64,000 nucleotides of DNA, taken from positions 62,001 to 126,000 of the forward strand of contig NZ_MPHK01000012.1 of the NCBI RefSeq assembly GCF_001957135.1, in the 5' to 3' direction. Shown here piece by piece: positions 55,946-64,000 of the stretch; positions within the stretch are counted from its first letter, which is position 1, and the number at the start of each line of letters is the position of its first letter. Origin of the DNA: Shewanella sp. UCD-KL21. GTDB lineage: Bacteria; Pseudomonadota; Gammaproteobacteria; Enterobacterales; Shewanellaceae. Below the pieces are notes generated by a model. The model saw only the letters and a list, made by a program, of their open reading frames with translations. It searched no databases and was not told the DNA's origin. The translations under genes and the position numbers were made by a program.

Positions 55946-56689
55946 TTAAAAGTAGCGAATACTGGCTTTAAATTGATCAAATATGATTTGAGCATTAGCC
56001 GATGGGTCATCATGAGTAAGCTTGTCTAGTTCATCCTTAGGCACATCAATCATATTAAAAGTGAATATAATTGGCTCATTCACCGAAATAAGGCATCGAT
56101 TGCGAGTGATTTTTTCCGCCCAAGCCGCTTTAAACAAAAACTGAGAGGTATATTCGATTGAGTCACAGTGACTTATTTTAAACTCTTTAGCTATGCTGAG
56201 GATCTTGTATTGCTTTAAGCCTTTTTTATATAAGGCTTCAAACCCTTTGACTAACCCATGCAGGCTTTCACCTTTTTGATAAGTAAAAGGTTCGGCATAC
56301 ACACTGATGGAAGGCCCCATAGTGCGGTTATATTGAGCATTGATTTGCGACATCACAACAATCGGCTCTTCACCATTAATAAGATTTTTAGTAAAGCGGC
56401 TTTGTGAAAGCGCTTGTGAAGATGACGATGCAGTAAACGGCTTTAATGACATAAAGTGCCAACCGGCAGGTTTAGTAAAAGACACCCCCAGAGAATGGTT
56501 AGTGTACTCGCCTTTATCGTTAACCGTAGTATGATTAACCGCCCCAACAGCCTTGTTATCAGCGCTTTCAGTGGGGGTAATTGAGCCTTCAGACGGTTTA
56601 AATGAGCCATCAGCGGGATTACTTGCGCCATCAGCCGGATGATATAAGTGCCCATATAGCTCAATAAAACTTGGCTTATCTTTTGCCAT
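55946..56689 (-). CDS. Unknown protein with N-terminal heptapeptide repeats
   Basis: I do not recognise the 247-residue protein. It starts MAKDKPSFIELYGHLYH and is then followed by four 7-residue repeats (residues 18-45: PADGASN, PADGSFK, PSEGSIT, PTESADN). From about 60 on it is an ordered domain (HSLGVSFTKPAGWHFMSLKPF...ISVYAEPFTYQKGESLHGLVKGFEALYKKGLKQYKIL...RNRCLISVNEPIIFTFNMID), reminiscent of PsbP/Mog1-like folds by pattern only. No signal peptide. Convergent with the rsgA-like gene, only 4 bp apart. Confidence 0.75.
   Translation of the reverse strand: MAKDKPSFIELYGHLYHPADGASNPADGSFKPSEGSITPTESADNKAVGAVNHTTVNDKGEYTNHSLGVSFTKPAGWHFMSLKPFTASSSSQALSQSRFTKNLINGEEPIVVMSQINAQYNRTMGPSISVYAEPFTYQKGESLHGLVKGFEALYKKGLKQYKILSIAKEFKISHCDSIEYTSQFLFKAAWAEKITRNRCLISVNEPIIFTFNMIDVPKDELDKLTHDDPSANAQIIFDQFKASIRYF
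56555..56638 (-). repeat. In-frame 21-bp tandem repeat, four units
   Basis: Encodes the heptapeptides PADGASN / PADGSFK / PSEGSIT / PTESADN in the gene at 55946-56689. Array length can change in steps of 7 residues without breaking the frame. Confidence 0.75.
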
Positions 56690-57053
56690 TATTACCTGCC
56701 TTTGCTTAATCTAACAGTGCTGAAACGTCCATAGCGGAAAATCAGACGAAGCTTTTACCACAACGCTTCATTACCAAGTTTAGAGCCAGTTGCTAGATTA
56801 GCCATAATTTAATCGTTCAACTTTGGGTTTGTTGTGAAATATTAAACAGTAGACTGTAAACGCCGCTACTTACTCATGCAGTATTCAATTAAACCCGCTT
56901 ACCTAGGCAGCTAACTGATGTTATGACCATTTAATGTTACATAAAATTGTCATTTGTACTGCATCTGGTAATTTAGAACTCCTAAACAATAAACCTAATA
57001 CCCAAAAAGGCCGTATCAACACGACTCTTCAGCTTATTAAAGGACTAAATTTA

Positions 57054-59105
57054 GTGAATATAATCAATAAAAGCATTGGCATATTGTTAATTGCCCCTTT
57101 TGCGTCATTCATGGTGTTTGCCCAAAACTCTGACTCAAGCTTGCAATTAGAAGATGTTTTCAATCTGCAATATGCATCAGGCCTTACCATCAACAAGGAT
57201 GGCGATGAGGTGTTTTTTGTTCGTAATTATATGGACATTCAAACCGACAAAAAACTGGGTAATATTTGGAAGGTCGATAAAAATAAAACACTCACTCCAG
57301 TGACCAGTGGACTGCATGTCGATTACTCGCCAACACTGTCACCAGATAATACCAAGTTAGCCTATATTTCTACTGCCAGTGGCGCACCACAAATCCATAT
57401 GAAATGGCTAGAAACAGGAGACGCTGCCAAAATCAGTCACTTTGCGCATTCGCCAGCTAACTTATCTTGGTCACCAAATGGTAAGCAACTAGCTTTTACC
57501 CGCTTTGTGGAAACTAAACCTAAATCCGTGGTGTCTTTACCCGGCAAACCCCAAGGCGCAAAGTGGGCCAAACCAGCTGTGTATATCGATGACATGTATT
57601 ACCGCTTTGATGGCGCAGGCTTTAGTAAGCCCGGAAATAGCCACATATTTGTGATGTCAGCAGATGGCGGCGCCGCAAGGCAGTTAACCTCAGGTGATTA
57701 TGATCATAATGGCCAAATAAGTTGGAGTCAGGACGGTAAGCAACTGTTTTACTCAAGTAATAAGCGCGCAGAAAGTGACTTAGAATGGACTGACAATAAT
57801 CTGTACCGTTTAGATCTCAATACCAAGCAAGTGACTCAGCTAACTGATAGAGTCGGCCCAGATATCAGCCCAATGGTATCGCCAAATGGTAAATATATTG
57901 CTTATTTAGGCGCAGATCAAAACCATAAAAATTACGAAAATACTGAGCTGTACATCATGAATATTGATGGTTCAGGTAAACGTTCATTAACCGCCAATTT
58001 AGACCGTTCGATTAACAGCATAAAATGGGCTGATAACAGTAAAGCAGTTTACTTTAATTACCATGACCGTGGCGAAACCTATGTGGCCTATCAGCCCCTT
58101 AACGGCAATCGCAAGGTGGTTGCTGAAAATCTTGGTGGATTAGCATTTGGCCGCCCATATACCGGTAGCCAATTTGATGTAGCTGCAGATGGCACCATTG
58201 CATTCACCTATTCAAATCCACAACGCCCTGCTGATGTCGCCATTACTAAAAAAGGCAAAACTAAGCAGTTAACCAGCCTTAGCGATAGCGCTCTTAATTA
58301 CAAAACCTTGGCTACCATTAAAGAGCTCAATGTTAAATCTTCATTTGACCAGCGCGATATTCAAGCATGGGTTGCTTACCCACCGGGTTATGAAGCAGGG
58401 AAAAAAGCCGGTAAAACATTCCCATTAATCTTAGAAATCCACGGTGGTCCTGTCACCAATTACGGCCCGCACTTTTCAGCTGAAATACAACTTATGGCGG
58501 CGAGCGGTTACGTGGTGGTATACGCTAATCCCCGTGGTAGTGACAGTTACGGTAAAGAGTTTGCTCAAACAATCCATAATAACTACCCAAGCCAAGATTA
58601 TGATGACTTAATGTCGGTGGTTGATGGCGTTATCGCACAAGATGCGATTAATGAAGATGCGTTATTTGTAACGGGCGGCTCTGATGGCGGCGTACTCACA
58701 GCCTGGATTGTGGGGCACACTGACAGATTTAAAGCTGCAGTGGTCGCAAAACCAGTGATAAATTGGTATAGCTTTGTACTGACAACTGACATCTACCCTT
58801 TTGTGATTAAAAACTGGTTTGAGAAAATGCCGTGGGAAGACAGCGCCCATTACATGAAGTTATCACCCATCAGTTATGTGGGTAATGTCAGCACCCCAAC
58901 AATGCTATTAACCGGTGAAGCAGATCAACGTACACCTATTGCTGAAACTGAGCAATTTTATCAAGCGCTTAAATTACGTAATATTGATACTGCTATGGTG
59001 CGAATTCCTGATGTGCCCCATGGCATTTATAAAAGACCCAGTAATTTGATGTCGAAAGTGGCCCATATATTGTGGTGGTTTGAAAAGTATCAAACTGAAA
59101 AGTAA
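57054..59105 (+). CDS. S9-family prolyl oligopeptidase, secreted
   Basis: A serine peptidase of about 683 residues. The GTG at 57054 is the best start: AAGGAC lies 8 bp upstream, and it opens a signal peptide (NIINKSIGILLIAPFASFMVFA, cut before QNSD). A WD40-like beta-propeller follows (about 40-420; DNTKLAYISTASGAPQIHMK, QLTSGDYDHNGQISWSQDGKQLFYSS). The C-terminal alpha/beta-hydrolase has the nucleophile in VTGGSDGGVLTAW (GGSDGG, where many S9 enzymes have GGSYGG), Asp in TGEADQRTPI and His in VPHGIYK. The upstream region 56690-57053 holds no other gene I can support. Confidence 0.92.
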   Translation: MNIINKSIGILLIAPFASFMVFAQNSDSSLQLEDVFNLQYASGLTINKDGDEVFFVRNYMDIQTDKKLGNIWKVDKNKTLTPVTSGLHVDYSPTLSPDNTKLAYISTASGAPQIHMKWLETGDAAKISHFAHSPANLSWSPNGKQLAFTRFVETKPKSVVSLPGKPQGAKWAKPAVYIDDMYYRFDGAGFSKPGNSHIFVMSADGGAARQLTSGDYDHNGQISWSQDGKQLFYSSNKRAESDLEWTDNNLYRLDLNTKQVTQLTDRVGPDISPMVSPNGKYIAYLGADQNHKNYENTELYIMNIDGSGKRSLTANLDRSINSIKWADNSKAVYFNYHDRGETYVAYQPLNGNRKVVAENLGGLAFGRPYTGSQFDVAADGTIAFTYSNPQRPADVAITKKGKTKQLTSLSDSALNYKTLATIKELNVKSSFDQRDIQAWVAYPPGYEAGKKAGKTFPLILEIHGGPVTNYGPHFSAEIQLMAASGYVVVYANPRGSDSYGKEFAQTIHNNYPSQDYDDLMSVVDGVIAQDAINEDALFVTGGSDGGVLTAWIVGHTDRFKAAVVAKPVINWYSFVLTTDIYPFVIKNWFEKMPWEDSAHYMKLSPISYVGNVSTPTMLLTGEADQRTPIAETEQFYQALKLRNIDTAMVRIPDVPHGIYKRPSNLMSKVAHILWWFEKYQTEK

Positions 59106-59148
59106 ATTAATAAAGCAACCAAAATGTAGATAATCACTGCAACACGAT

Positions 59149-59190
59149 AAAGCCAGCATATTTTACAGCTCAATATGCTGGCTTTTTATT
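59149..59190 (+). terminator. Rho-independent terminator after the S9 peptidase gene
   Basis: An AAGCCAGCATATT / AATATGCTGGCTT stem with a 9-base loop and TTTATTTAT. Confidence 0.9.
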
Positions 59191-59367
59191 TATATACCAG
59201 AGCGATAACCTTCCATAAACGCATTCCTTAGCCTAGTTCACCTTATCTAAATGATTTCTGTTGATCGAATAAACCACTTCAGCCGTATCTTCAGTGCAAC
59301 TTTCTATAGTTTGGCTATATTTGAGCAGTAATAAACTATGCCAATTCTCATATGATAAGGAATACAG

Positions 59368-59865
59368 ATGACATATCCACGTACATTTAGTCATATCGGG
59401 ATCTCAGTCCCCGATCTCGACGCCGCAGTAAAATTTTATACCGAAACATTAGGTTGGTACCTGATTATGGCGCCCACTGAAATTAAAGAGGATAACTCCG
59501 CAATTGGTGAAATGTGTACCGATGTATTTGGTCGCGGTTGGGAGCACTTTCGCATTGCTCACCTATCAACAGGCGACAGAGTTGGAGTGGAAATTTTTGA
59601 GTTTAAAAATCAGCAAAATCCACAAGATAACTTTGAGTATTGGAAAACCGGTGTGTTCCATTTCTGTGTTCAAGATCCTGATGTTGAAGGGCTTGCACAA
59701 AAAATTGTTGCAGCAGGTGGTAAAAAGCGTATGGCAAAACCACGTTTTTATTACCCGGGTGAAAAGCCATATCGGATGATATACATGGAAGATCCGTTCG
59801 GCAATATCCTTGAAATATACTCACATAGCTATGAGCTAACCTACTCAGATGGCGCTTATAAATAA
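59368..59865 (+). CDS. VOC-family protein (glyoxalase-like)
   Basis: A 165-residue vicinal-oxygen-chelate protein made of two beta-alpha-beta modules. Likely metal ligands are His in FSHIGISVPDLDAAVKFYTETLGW, His in GVFHFCVQDPDVEGL, and Glu in IYMEDPFGNILEIYSHSYE. It resembles lactoylglutathione lyase-like enzymes, but the substrate is unknown. Cytoplasmic. Confidence 0.87.
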   Translation: MTYPRTFSHIGISVPDLDAAVKFYTETLGWYLIMAPTEIKEDNSAIGEMCTDVFGRGWEHFRIAHLSTGDRVGVEIFEFKNQQNPQDNFEYWKTGVFHFCVQDPDVEGLAQKIVAAGGKKRMAKPRFYYPGEKPYRMIYMEDPFGNILEIYSHSYELTYSDGAYK

Positions 59866-59952
59866 CGACGTTCCATCGGTATTAGGACGTATTATCGCCT
59901 ACAATCATCAACCAATTTTGATAATACAAAAATGCCCCATTTGCATAGCTGT

Positions 59953-60015
59953 AATAAGGAACTTTTAATAAAGAACTTTAATAAGAAACCTTTAATAAGA
60001 AACCTTTAATAAAAG
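59953..60015. repeat. 14-bp tandem repeat, about 4.5 units
   Basis: Units AATAAGGAACTTTT, AATAAAGAACTTT, AATAAGAAACCTTT x2 and a partial AATAAAAG. It lies between the VOC gene and the Kelch gene. Confidence 0.85.
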
Positions 60016-60076
60016 TAGCCATAATGGGGCATGCTTGATGCCATCGACCAACAGATAAAATTGGCATACGCTAAAG

Positions 60077-61018
60077 CTACAATTTAAAGGCTTGTATATC
60101 ATTCAAAAATGGACCATTTTTGCCAGTAGTACCGCCAATCACATAAGTTGTATTGCCTAATGTGGTTGCTGCATTATGTCTACTGGCTTGATAACCAATA
60201 TCAATCTTCTGCCATTGCTCACTGACAAAATCGTATGCGTAAGTTAACGTTAAATTGTCATAACTGCCAAATACAAACATTTTTTGGTTAACCACTGACA
60301 TTGAGTGAGCACTCATGGCTTCAGGTAAATCGGGTAATGTCTGCCAGTGTTTTAATTGCGGATCATACTTTTCAAAAGTAGTTAATGAGGTTTTATTATC
60401 ATAGCCACCCACCACATAGATATAACCATTATGAACCACTGCTCTGGTTTCTTTTGCCGTTGGCATATTGGTCGCTCTAACCCAGCGTTGTGTCTCAACA
60501 TTTAGCACCGCAACTAGGCCAGTCGGTGTTAATTGACCATTTTTAGGGTATGAACCACCAAAAACATAAATATTTCCATTATATAACACTGCACTATTAC
60601 GTCTTGTAGGCGCTGGTAGTGGTTCGGCAAAGCTAACTTGATGAGTCACGGTATTAAACACTTCTACTCGGTGTTCATATCTAGATTTTTGGTTCTCAAT
60701 ACTGATACCACCAATAATATAAATAGAGTCTTTGCCATCCCAAACCGCAGAAAAATACCTTCTTGGAATGAGTTTATTTGCTAAAACCTGCTTTTTACCT
60801 GATAGAGGTTCAATGATTTCAATTTCGGAAAGAAAACCTGTACCGTCATCCCCCGCCAATACATAGATGTTTTGACCATCATTTACGGCAGCATGACCAA
60901 ATCGAGCACTAGATAAAGTGACGGGTTCAGCTTGAAAAAATGCTTTAGTACTACAACCGCTTAGCATGCTCAAAACAAGCACAATTAGGAGTGAAAAATT
61001 AATTTGCAGATGTTTCAT
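60077..61018 (-). CDS. Kelch-repeat lipoprotein
   Basis: A 313-residue lipoprotein (signal MKHLQINFSLLIVLVLSMLSGC, lipobox LSGC). About six Kelch repeats follow, each with a GG pair and spaced Tyr/Trp: NIYVLAGDDGTG, SIYIIGGISIE, NIYVFGGSYPK, YIYVVGGYDNK, KMFVFGSYDN, TYVIGGTTGK. It should form a beta-propeller facing the periplasm or outside. NanM sialic-acid mutarotase is a Kelch protein, and a sialate O-acetylesterase-like gene lies nearby, but sequence pattern alone does not show that activity. Confidence 0.85.
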   Translation of the reverse strand: MKHLQINFSLLIVLVLSMLSGCSTKAFFQAEPVTLSSARFGHAAVNDGQNIYVLAGDDGTGFLSEIEIIEPLSGKKQVLANKLIPRRYFSAVWDGKDSIYIIGGISIENQKSRYEHRVEVFNTVTHQVSFAEPLPAPTRRNSAVLYNGNIYVFGGSYPKNGQLTPTGLVAVLNVETQRWVRATNMPTAKETRAVVHNGYIYVVGGYDNKTSLTTFEKYDPQLKHWQTLPDLPEAMSAHSMSVVNQKMFVFGSYDNLTLTYAYDFVSEQWQKIDIGYQASRHNAATTLGNTTYVIGGTTGKNGPFLNDIQAFKL

Positions 61019-61204
61019 GTATTTAGTCCATTAAATTATGAAGTCCGCAGACTATTAGATCGGCTATAGTCAGTCAATAATTTTCATACATCTCATAAAA
61101 CCACAATATAGATTCACAGCTCGTTATGCCTCACGGTGAAACATAAAAAGATACGCTAAATCCGCGCAAAAAAACCAAATATTGGCTGGAAGTAGAAAAC
61201 AGGG

Positions 61205-62053
61205 TTAATTAATAACTTGCCAGTCTTTGACTTTAGGGGACATAAAGCCGGATTGATAAAATGCGCTATTAATAGTGCCATCTGCACGCAACTGTTTTAG
61301 ACCTTTTTGCAAAGCCTGATATATCTTTTCAGCATCAGCGGCTTTTTTAGAGATCACAAAATGACGTGAATTATCCATGTTTATTTTAATGTTAGGCACT
61401 GGTATTAGTGTTATTCCCTCAATTTCGATAGCAAAATTTTCTTCTGAAGAAAACTCACTCAAAACAAAGTCAGCACGACCTTTACTTACCATCTTAAACA
61501 TCAAATTTTGCGTAGCTACGCTATAAGCGGTAATACCAATTTGTTGTAATACCGCCCAATCTTCATACCAATTTTCTGAAGATGCACAAACAAATTCTTT
61601 TAGCTCAGCAGATGTTTTAACCTGCATTATCTCTGTGTTATTGGCTAATGCATAGATCCCAAGCTCAACAGTACCGGCGTCGAAAATGGGATTACTGACA
61701 AAAAATAACGCTTCATTTATTTCATTGCGCCATACGGTTTCTGCAGGCATGAGCACATTGCCACTTTTTGCTTCGACTAAAGCACGGCTGTAATTGGGTA
61801 CTTGTTGCAGTTGGATTTCAGGGCTGATACCACCAAGTTGTAAGGCTTTGCATAGTAATGCCAATTCAACTTCACCCCTGTGGGTATTCATTTGAGAAAA
61901 GTCGCTAATGTCAGAACAATTAATATTTCTATCCCACTTAAAATACAAATCATAAATGATCTTATTCGCAGCTACAGGGATTTCTTGAGCAAAAATTTGC
62001 CCGCTATTAAAGCTAATTAGCAAGCAGATAACCCAAATATAAACTAGTCGCAT
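61205..62053 (-). CDS. Periplasmic solute-binding protein (SBP_bac_3-like)
   Basis: A 282-residue protein with a signal peptide (about 1-22, LVYIWVICLLISFNSGQIFA). The mature part follows the bilobed type-3 solute-binding fold: ALLCKALQLGGISPEIQLQQVPNYSRALVEAKSGNVLMPAETVW, then a second lobe and LKQLRADGTINSAFYQSGF at the end. No transporter genes are near, so it may be an orphan sensor-like or scavenging protein. The ligand is unknown. Confidence 0.83.
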   Translation of the reverse strand: MRLVYIWVICLLISFNSGQIFAQEIPVAANKIIYDLYFKWDRNINCSDISDFSQMNTHRGEVELALLCKALQLGGISPEIQLQQVPNYSRALVEAKSGNVLMPAETVWRNEINEALFFVSNPIFDAGTVELGIYALANNTEIMQVKTSAELKEFVCASSENWYEDWAVLQQIGITAYSVATQNLMFKMVSKGRADFVLSEFSSEENFAIEIEGITLIPVPNIKINMDNSRHFVISKKAADAEKIYQALQKGLKQLRADGTINSAFYQSGFMSPKVKDWQVIN

Positions 62054-62382
62054 ACATTGACCTCAATCCATTGATTTATGCGTGTTTGCTTTTTCTTACT
62101 CAGTTATTTAATAGTAAGTTCGCTTAATGGCAGTCATTTAATACTTAAGCACAAAAAATAAAAGCAAATCATACGTTAATACAATGTAGTTCATAAGCCG
62201 GGATAGGTACAAACCCGTGGCGATATAAACTGCAATAATCAAATATAGTGCTTATTCATTATTACAATTTTACTACCTTGAGGTTAATGTGAACTAAGGC
62301 TCTACGCCCTTTTATAAGGCGTAAACCTCAGCTACAAATGATATCTCGCATGCCAGAGTGACTCACCAAGGATGCTAGCCAC
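62054..62382. other. Intergenic region before the esterase gene
   Basis: A 329-bp AT-rich divergent region. It contains a small hairpin (TACGCC / GGCGTA around 62307-62328). I see no gene, and no promoter that I can place firmly. Confidence 0.5.
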
Positions 62383-64000
62383 TTGAAGAAATTAATCTGT
62401 TCGTTATTTTTAATACCCTACATATTTCCCCTATGGTCTAAAGAATTATCAGTTGCTGGTATATTCACTGACCAGCTGATCCTGCAACGCGATCAAGTTA
62501 ATCGCATTTGGGGACAAGGCATAGCTAATCAAAAAGTGATTATTAGCTTTAATGGTATTCAAACAGTGGAGAGAATTGACAAAAATGGTCAATGGCAAAC
62601 CAGCTTAGCTGCAATGCCAGCAGGAGGACCTTATCAATTAGTAATCGAATCGAATAACAAGACTATCTCATTATCGGATGTATTAATTGGTGATGTTTGG
62701 CTTGCGTCAGGTCAATCTAATATGGAGTGGAAACTTAACTGGAAAGTAGATAATTGGCAGGCTGAAATTAAAGATAGCCACTACCCTAACATTCGATTTG
62801 TACAGCTAGAAACAGCGGTAAAAATTAGCCCTCAAAATAAGATCATCACTAAGGGCTGGCAAGTGGCTAACCCAAGCACAGTTGGCAACTTTTCTGCGGT
62901 AGCCTGGTTTTTTGCTAAACGGAATCATCTCGATAAAGGTGTCCCTGTGGGGATCATTGAAAGTAATGTCGGCGGCTCGCCGGCTGAAGCCTGGACGCCG
63001 ACACAAGCTTTACTGGCATTAAAGGGTTATCGAAACGATGCGTTAGAGATTATTAATAATCTCGAGGCAAGAGAATTACGGCTCCAGATCCATAAAAAGA
63101 ACAAAACGAAAAAGCGCCAACTTATAAACAGTAATGATGCTATTAACAGCTTGGCTGTTCATAAACTTGAATTTGATGATTCGCTTTGGCAGCAAGTGAC
63201 TATCCCATTGACCACACCACTGACTGACATAGTGTGGTTAAGAAAAACAATAACGCTTGCCACAGCTCCTATTCAAGCACAATTATCCTTTGGTGAGTTA
63301 AATCAACTGGCCAAAGTGTTTGTTAATGGCCAACTTGTTGAAAATAAAGGCTGGGATGATAAAAATAAAATAATCACTTTGCCAAAAAACCTATTACAAC
63401 AAGGTAAAAATACTATTGCTATAAGAGTGTTAAACAGCTGGAACAACAAGGTCAATGTAGGCAGAGCCGGTAAAGTTTGGTTATCAGTCAATGACAAAAA
63501 AATAAATCTACAGGGGCAATGGCGTATGTCAAATACCCTTGAAGCTAAAATACCCAAGGTTGAGCCAATCACGCATTGGCCTTCAGTCCTTTATAACGCA
63601 ATGATCCATCCGCTCACTCGGTTTACGATTAAGGGCGTTATTTGGTATCAAGGGGAAAGCAATGTAAGTCACGCTAAAGAGTACAAGCAGCTGTTTACCG
63701 CCATGATCCAAAGCTGGCGTAAACAGTGGGCTATTGGTGATTTTCCATTTATTTATGTGCAACTGGCTAGTTGGTTACCACAAAAAAACGACCAACTGAA
63801 AGTAACTTAGCCTTATTACGCGAAGCGCAAACTCAAGCATTAACCATGCCTAATACCGCCATGGCAGTGACCATTGACATTGGTGACTCTAAAGATATTC
63901 ACCCTCGTAATAAGCAAGAAGTAGCACGTCGACTATGGTTAGCGGCTCAAAAACCTGGCTATAACAATATCATTAGTTTTTCAGGCCCAAAACTTGCCTC
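62383..64000 (+). CDS. Sialate O-acetylesterase-like SGNH hydrolase, frameshifted and cut by window end
   Basis: An enzyme of the 9-O-acetylesterase (SIAE/NanS-like) family that removes acetyl groups from sialic acids or related sugars. The start is TTG at 62383 (AAGGA upstream), with a signal peptide (KKLICSLFLIPYIFPLWS). SGNH blocks are DVWLASGQSNMEWKL (Ser), IIESNVGGSPAEAWTP and VIWYQGESNVSHAKEY. The frame ends at a TAG at 63808-63810. Homology continues without loss in the -1 frame (ESNLALLREAQTQALTMPNTAMAVTIDIGD, then DIHPRNKQEVARRL) to the window edge. The shift maps to an A7 tract at 63782-63788. It could be an authentic pseudogene, slippage or a sequencing error. Confidence 0.85.

Noticed and set aside
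56934-57053. An upstream ATG that would add 40 residues to the S9 peptidase
   Set aside because: The added residues are not signal-like, and the GTG at 57054 has a ribosome-binding site and starts a proper signal peptide.
60077-64000. A complete sialic-acid catabolic cluster (Kelch mutarotase, binding protein, O-acetylesterase)
   Set aside because: No nanA, nanK, nanE or sialic-acid transporter genes are visible, the binding protein is a generic type-3 fold, and Kelch proteins have many roles. The window ends too soon to decide.

Overview
The window is a stretch of gammaproteobacterial chromosome, almost certainly from a Shewanella species. The reasons are the gene order zwf-pgl-edd-eda / hexR / pykA / psrA-fadE, a VC2046/SO_2500-family protein, a rhombosortase, a YchJ-like SEC-C protein, a four-copy tRNA-Tyr array, and EF-P with Arg32 next to EarP. 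The base composition looks AT-rich (roughly low-40s % GC by eye). Coding density is high. I see no prophage, insertion sequence, CRISPR array or rRNA operon, so this is mostly core genome with a few broken or lineage-specific genes.

Layout. 1-3861: ybfF (5' end outside the window), a DUF2788 membrane protein, ybfE, fldA, then earP-efp, a rhamnosyltransferase with its target EF-P. 4195-11158: alaA, cardiolipin synthase, an endo/exonuclease/phosphatase-fold protein, an unknown Cys/His-rich protein, and the HD nucleotide hydrolases yfbR and dgt. 11548-14163: adhE. 14532-17894: a rimK / M14-type deacylase / rimB operon divergent from an HdfR-like LysR gene. 18046-20499: a Tat-signal DUF1569 protein, an unknown membrane protein and a methyltransferase. 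20636-28147: the Entner-Doudoroff cluster (eda, edd, pgl, zwf), its likely regulator hexR, and pykA. 28358-31288: fadE and its likely regulator psrA. 31482-38892: an M2 peptidase lipoprotein, Smr protein, NTF2-like protein, YchJ-like protein, GGDEF-EAL protein, DUF406 and SO_2500-family proteins. 39016-39613: four identical tRNA-Tyr genes. 39904-43887: a cysteine synthase-like enzyme, queE and queC (queuosine), rhombosortase and a GNAT protein. 43950-56689: PaiB-like, Nudix, NhaC antiporter, a hydratase-family enzyme, a broken SMP-30 gene, CPA2 antiporter, Lrp regulator, NSS transporter, CPA1 antiporter, methyltransferase, an RsgA paralogue and an unknown protein. 57054-64000: an S9 peptidase, VOC protein, Kelch lipoprotein, solute-binding protein, and a frameshifted sialate O-acetylesterase cut by the window end.

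How the genes work together. Glucose 6-phosphate is oxidised by Zwf and Pgl to 6-phosphogluconate. Edd and Eda split that to pyruvate and glyceraldehyde 3-phosphate, and PykA makes pyruvate from PEP. A perfect inverted repeat upstream of hexR is consistent with HexR control. PsrA-FadE handles fatty-acid beta-oxidation. EarP-EF-P supports translation of polyproline stretches. QueE-QueC make the queuosine precursor, and the tRNA-Tyr (GUA anticodon) genes encode one class of queuosine-modified tRNA.

I did not find a clearly new multi-gene system. The best leads are: the RimK / M14-enzyme / RimB operon as a possible glutamylation writer-eraser set; a canonical A AAA AAC slippery heptamer exactly where the sialate O-acetylesterase changes frame; an HD-to-HE substitution in an otherwise perfectly aligned YfbR; and an unusual number of short tandem repeat arrays (7, 14, 16, 17 and 21 bp units), mostly just after stop codons.
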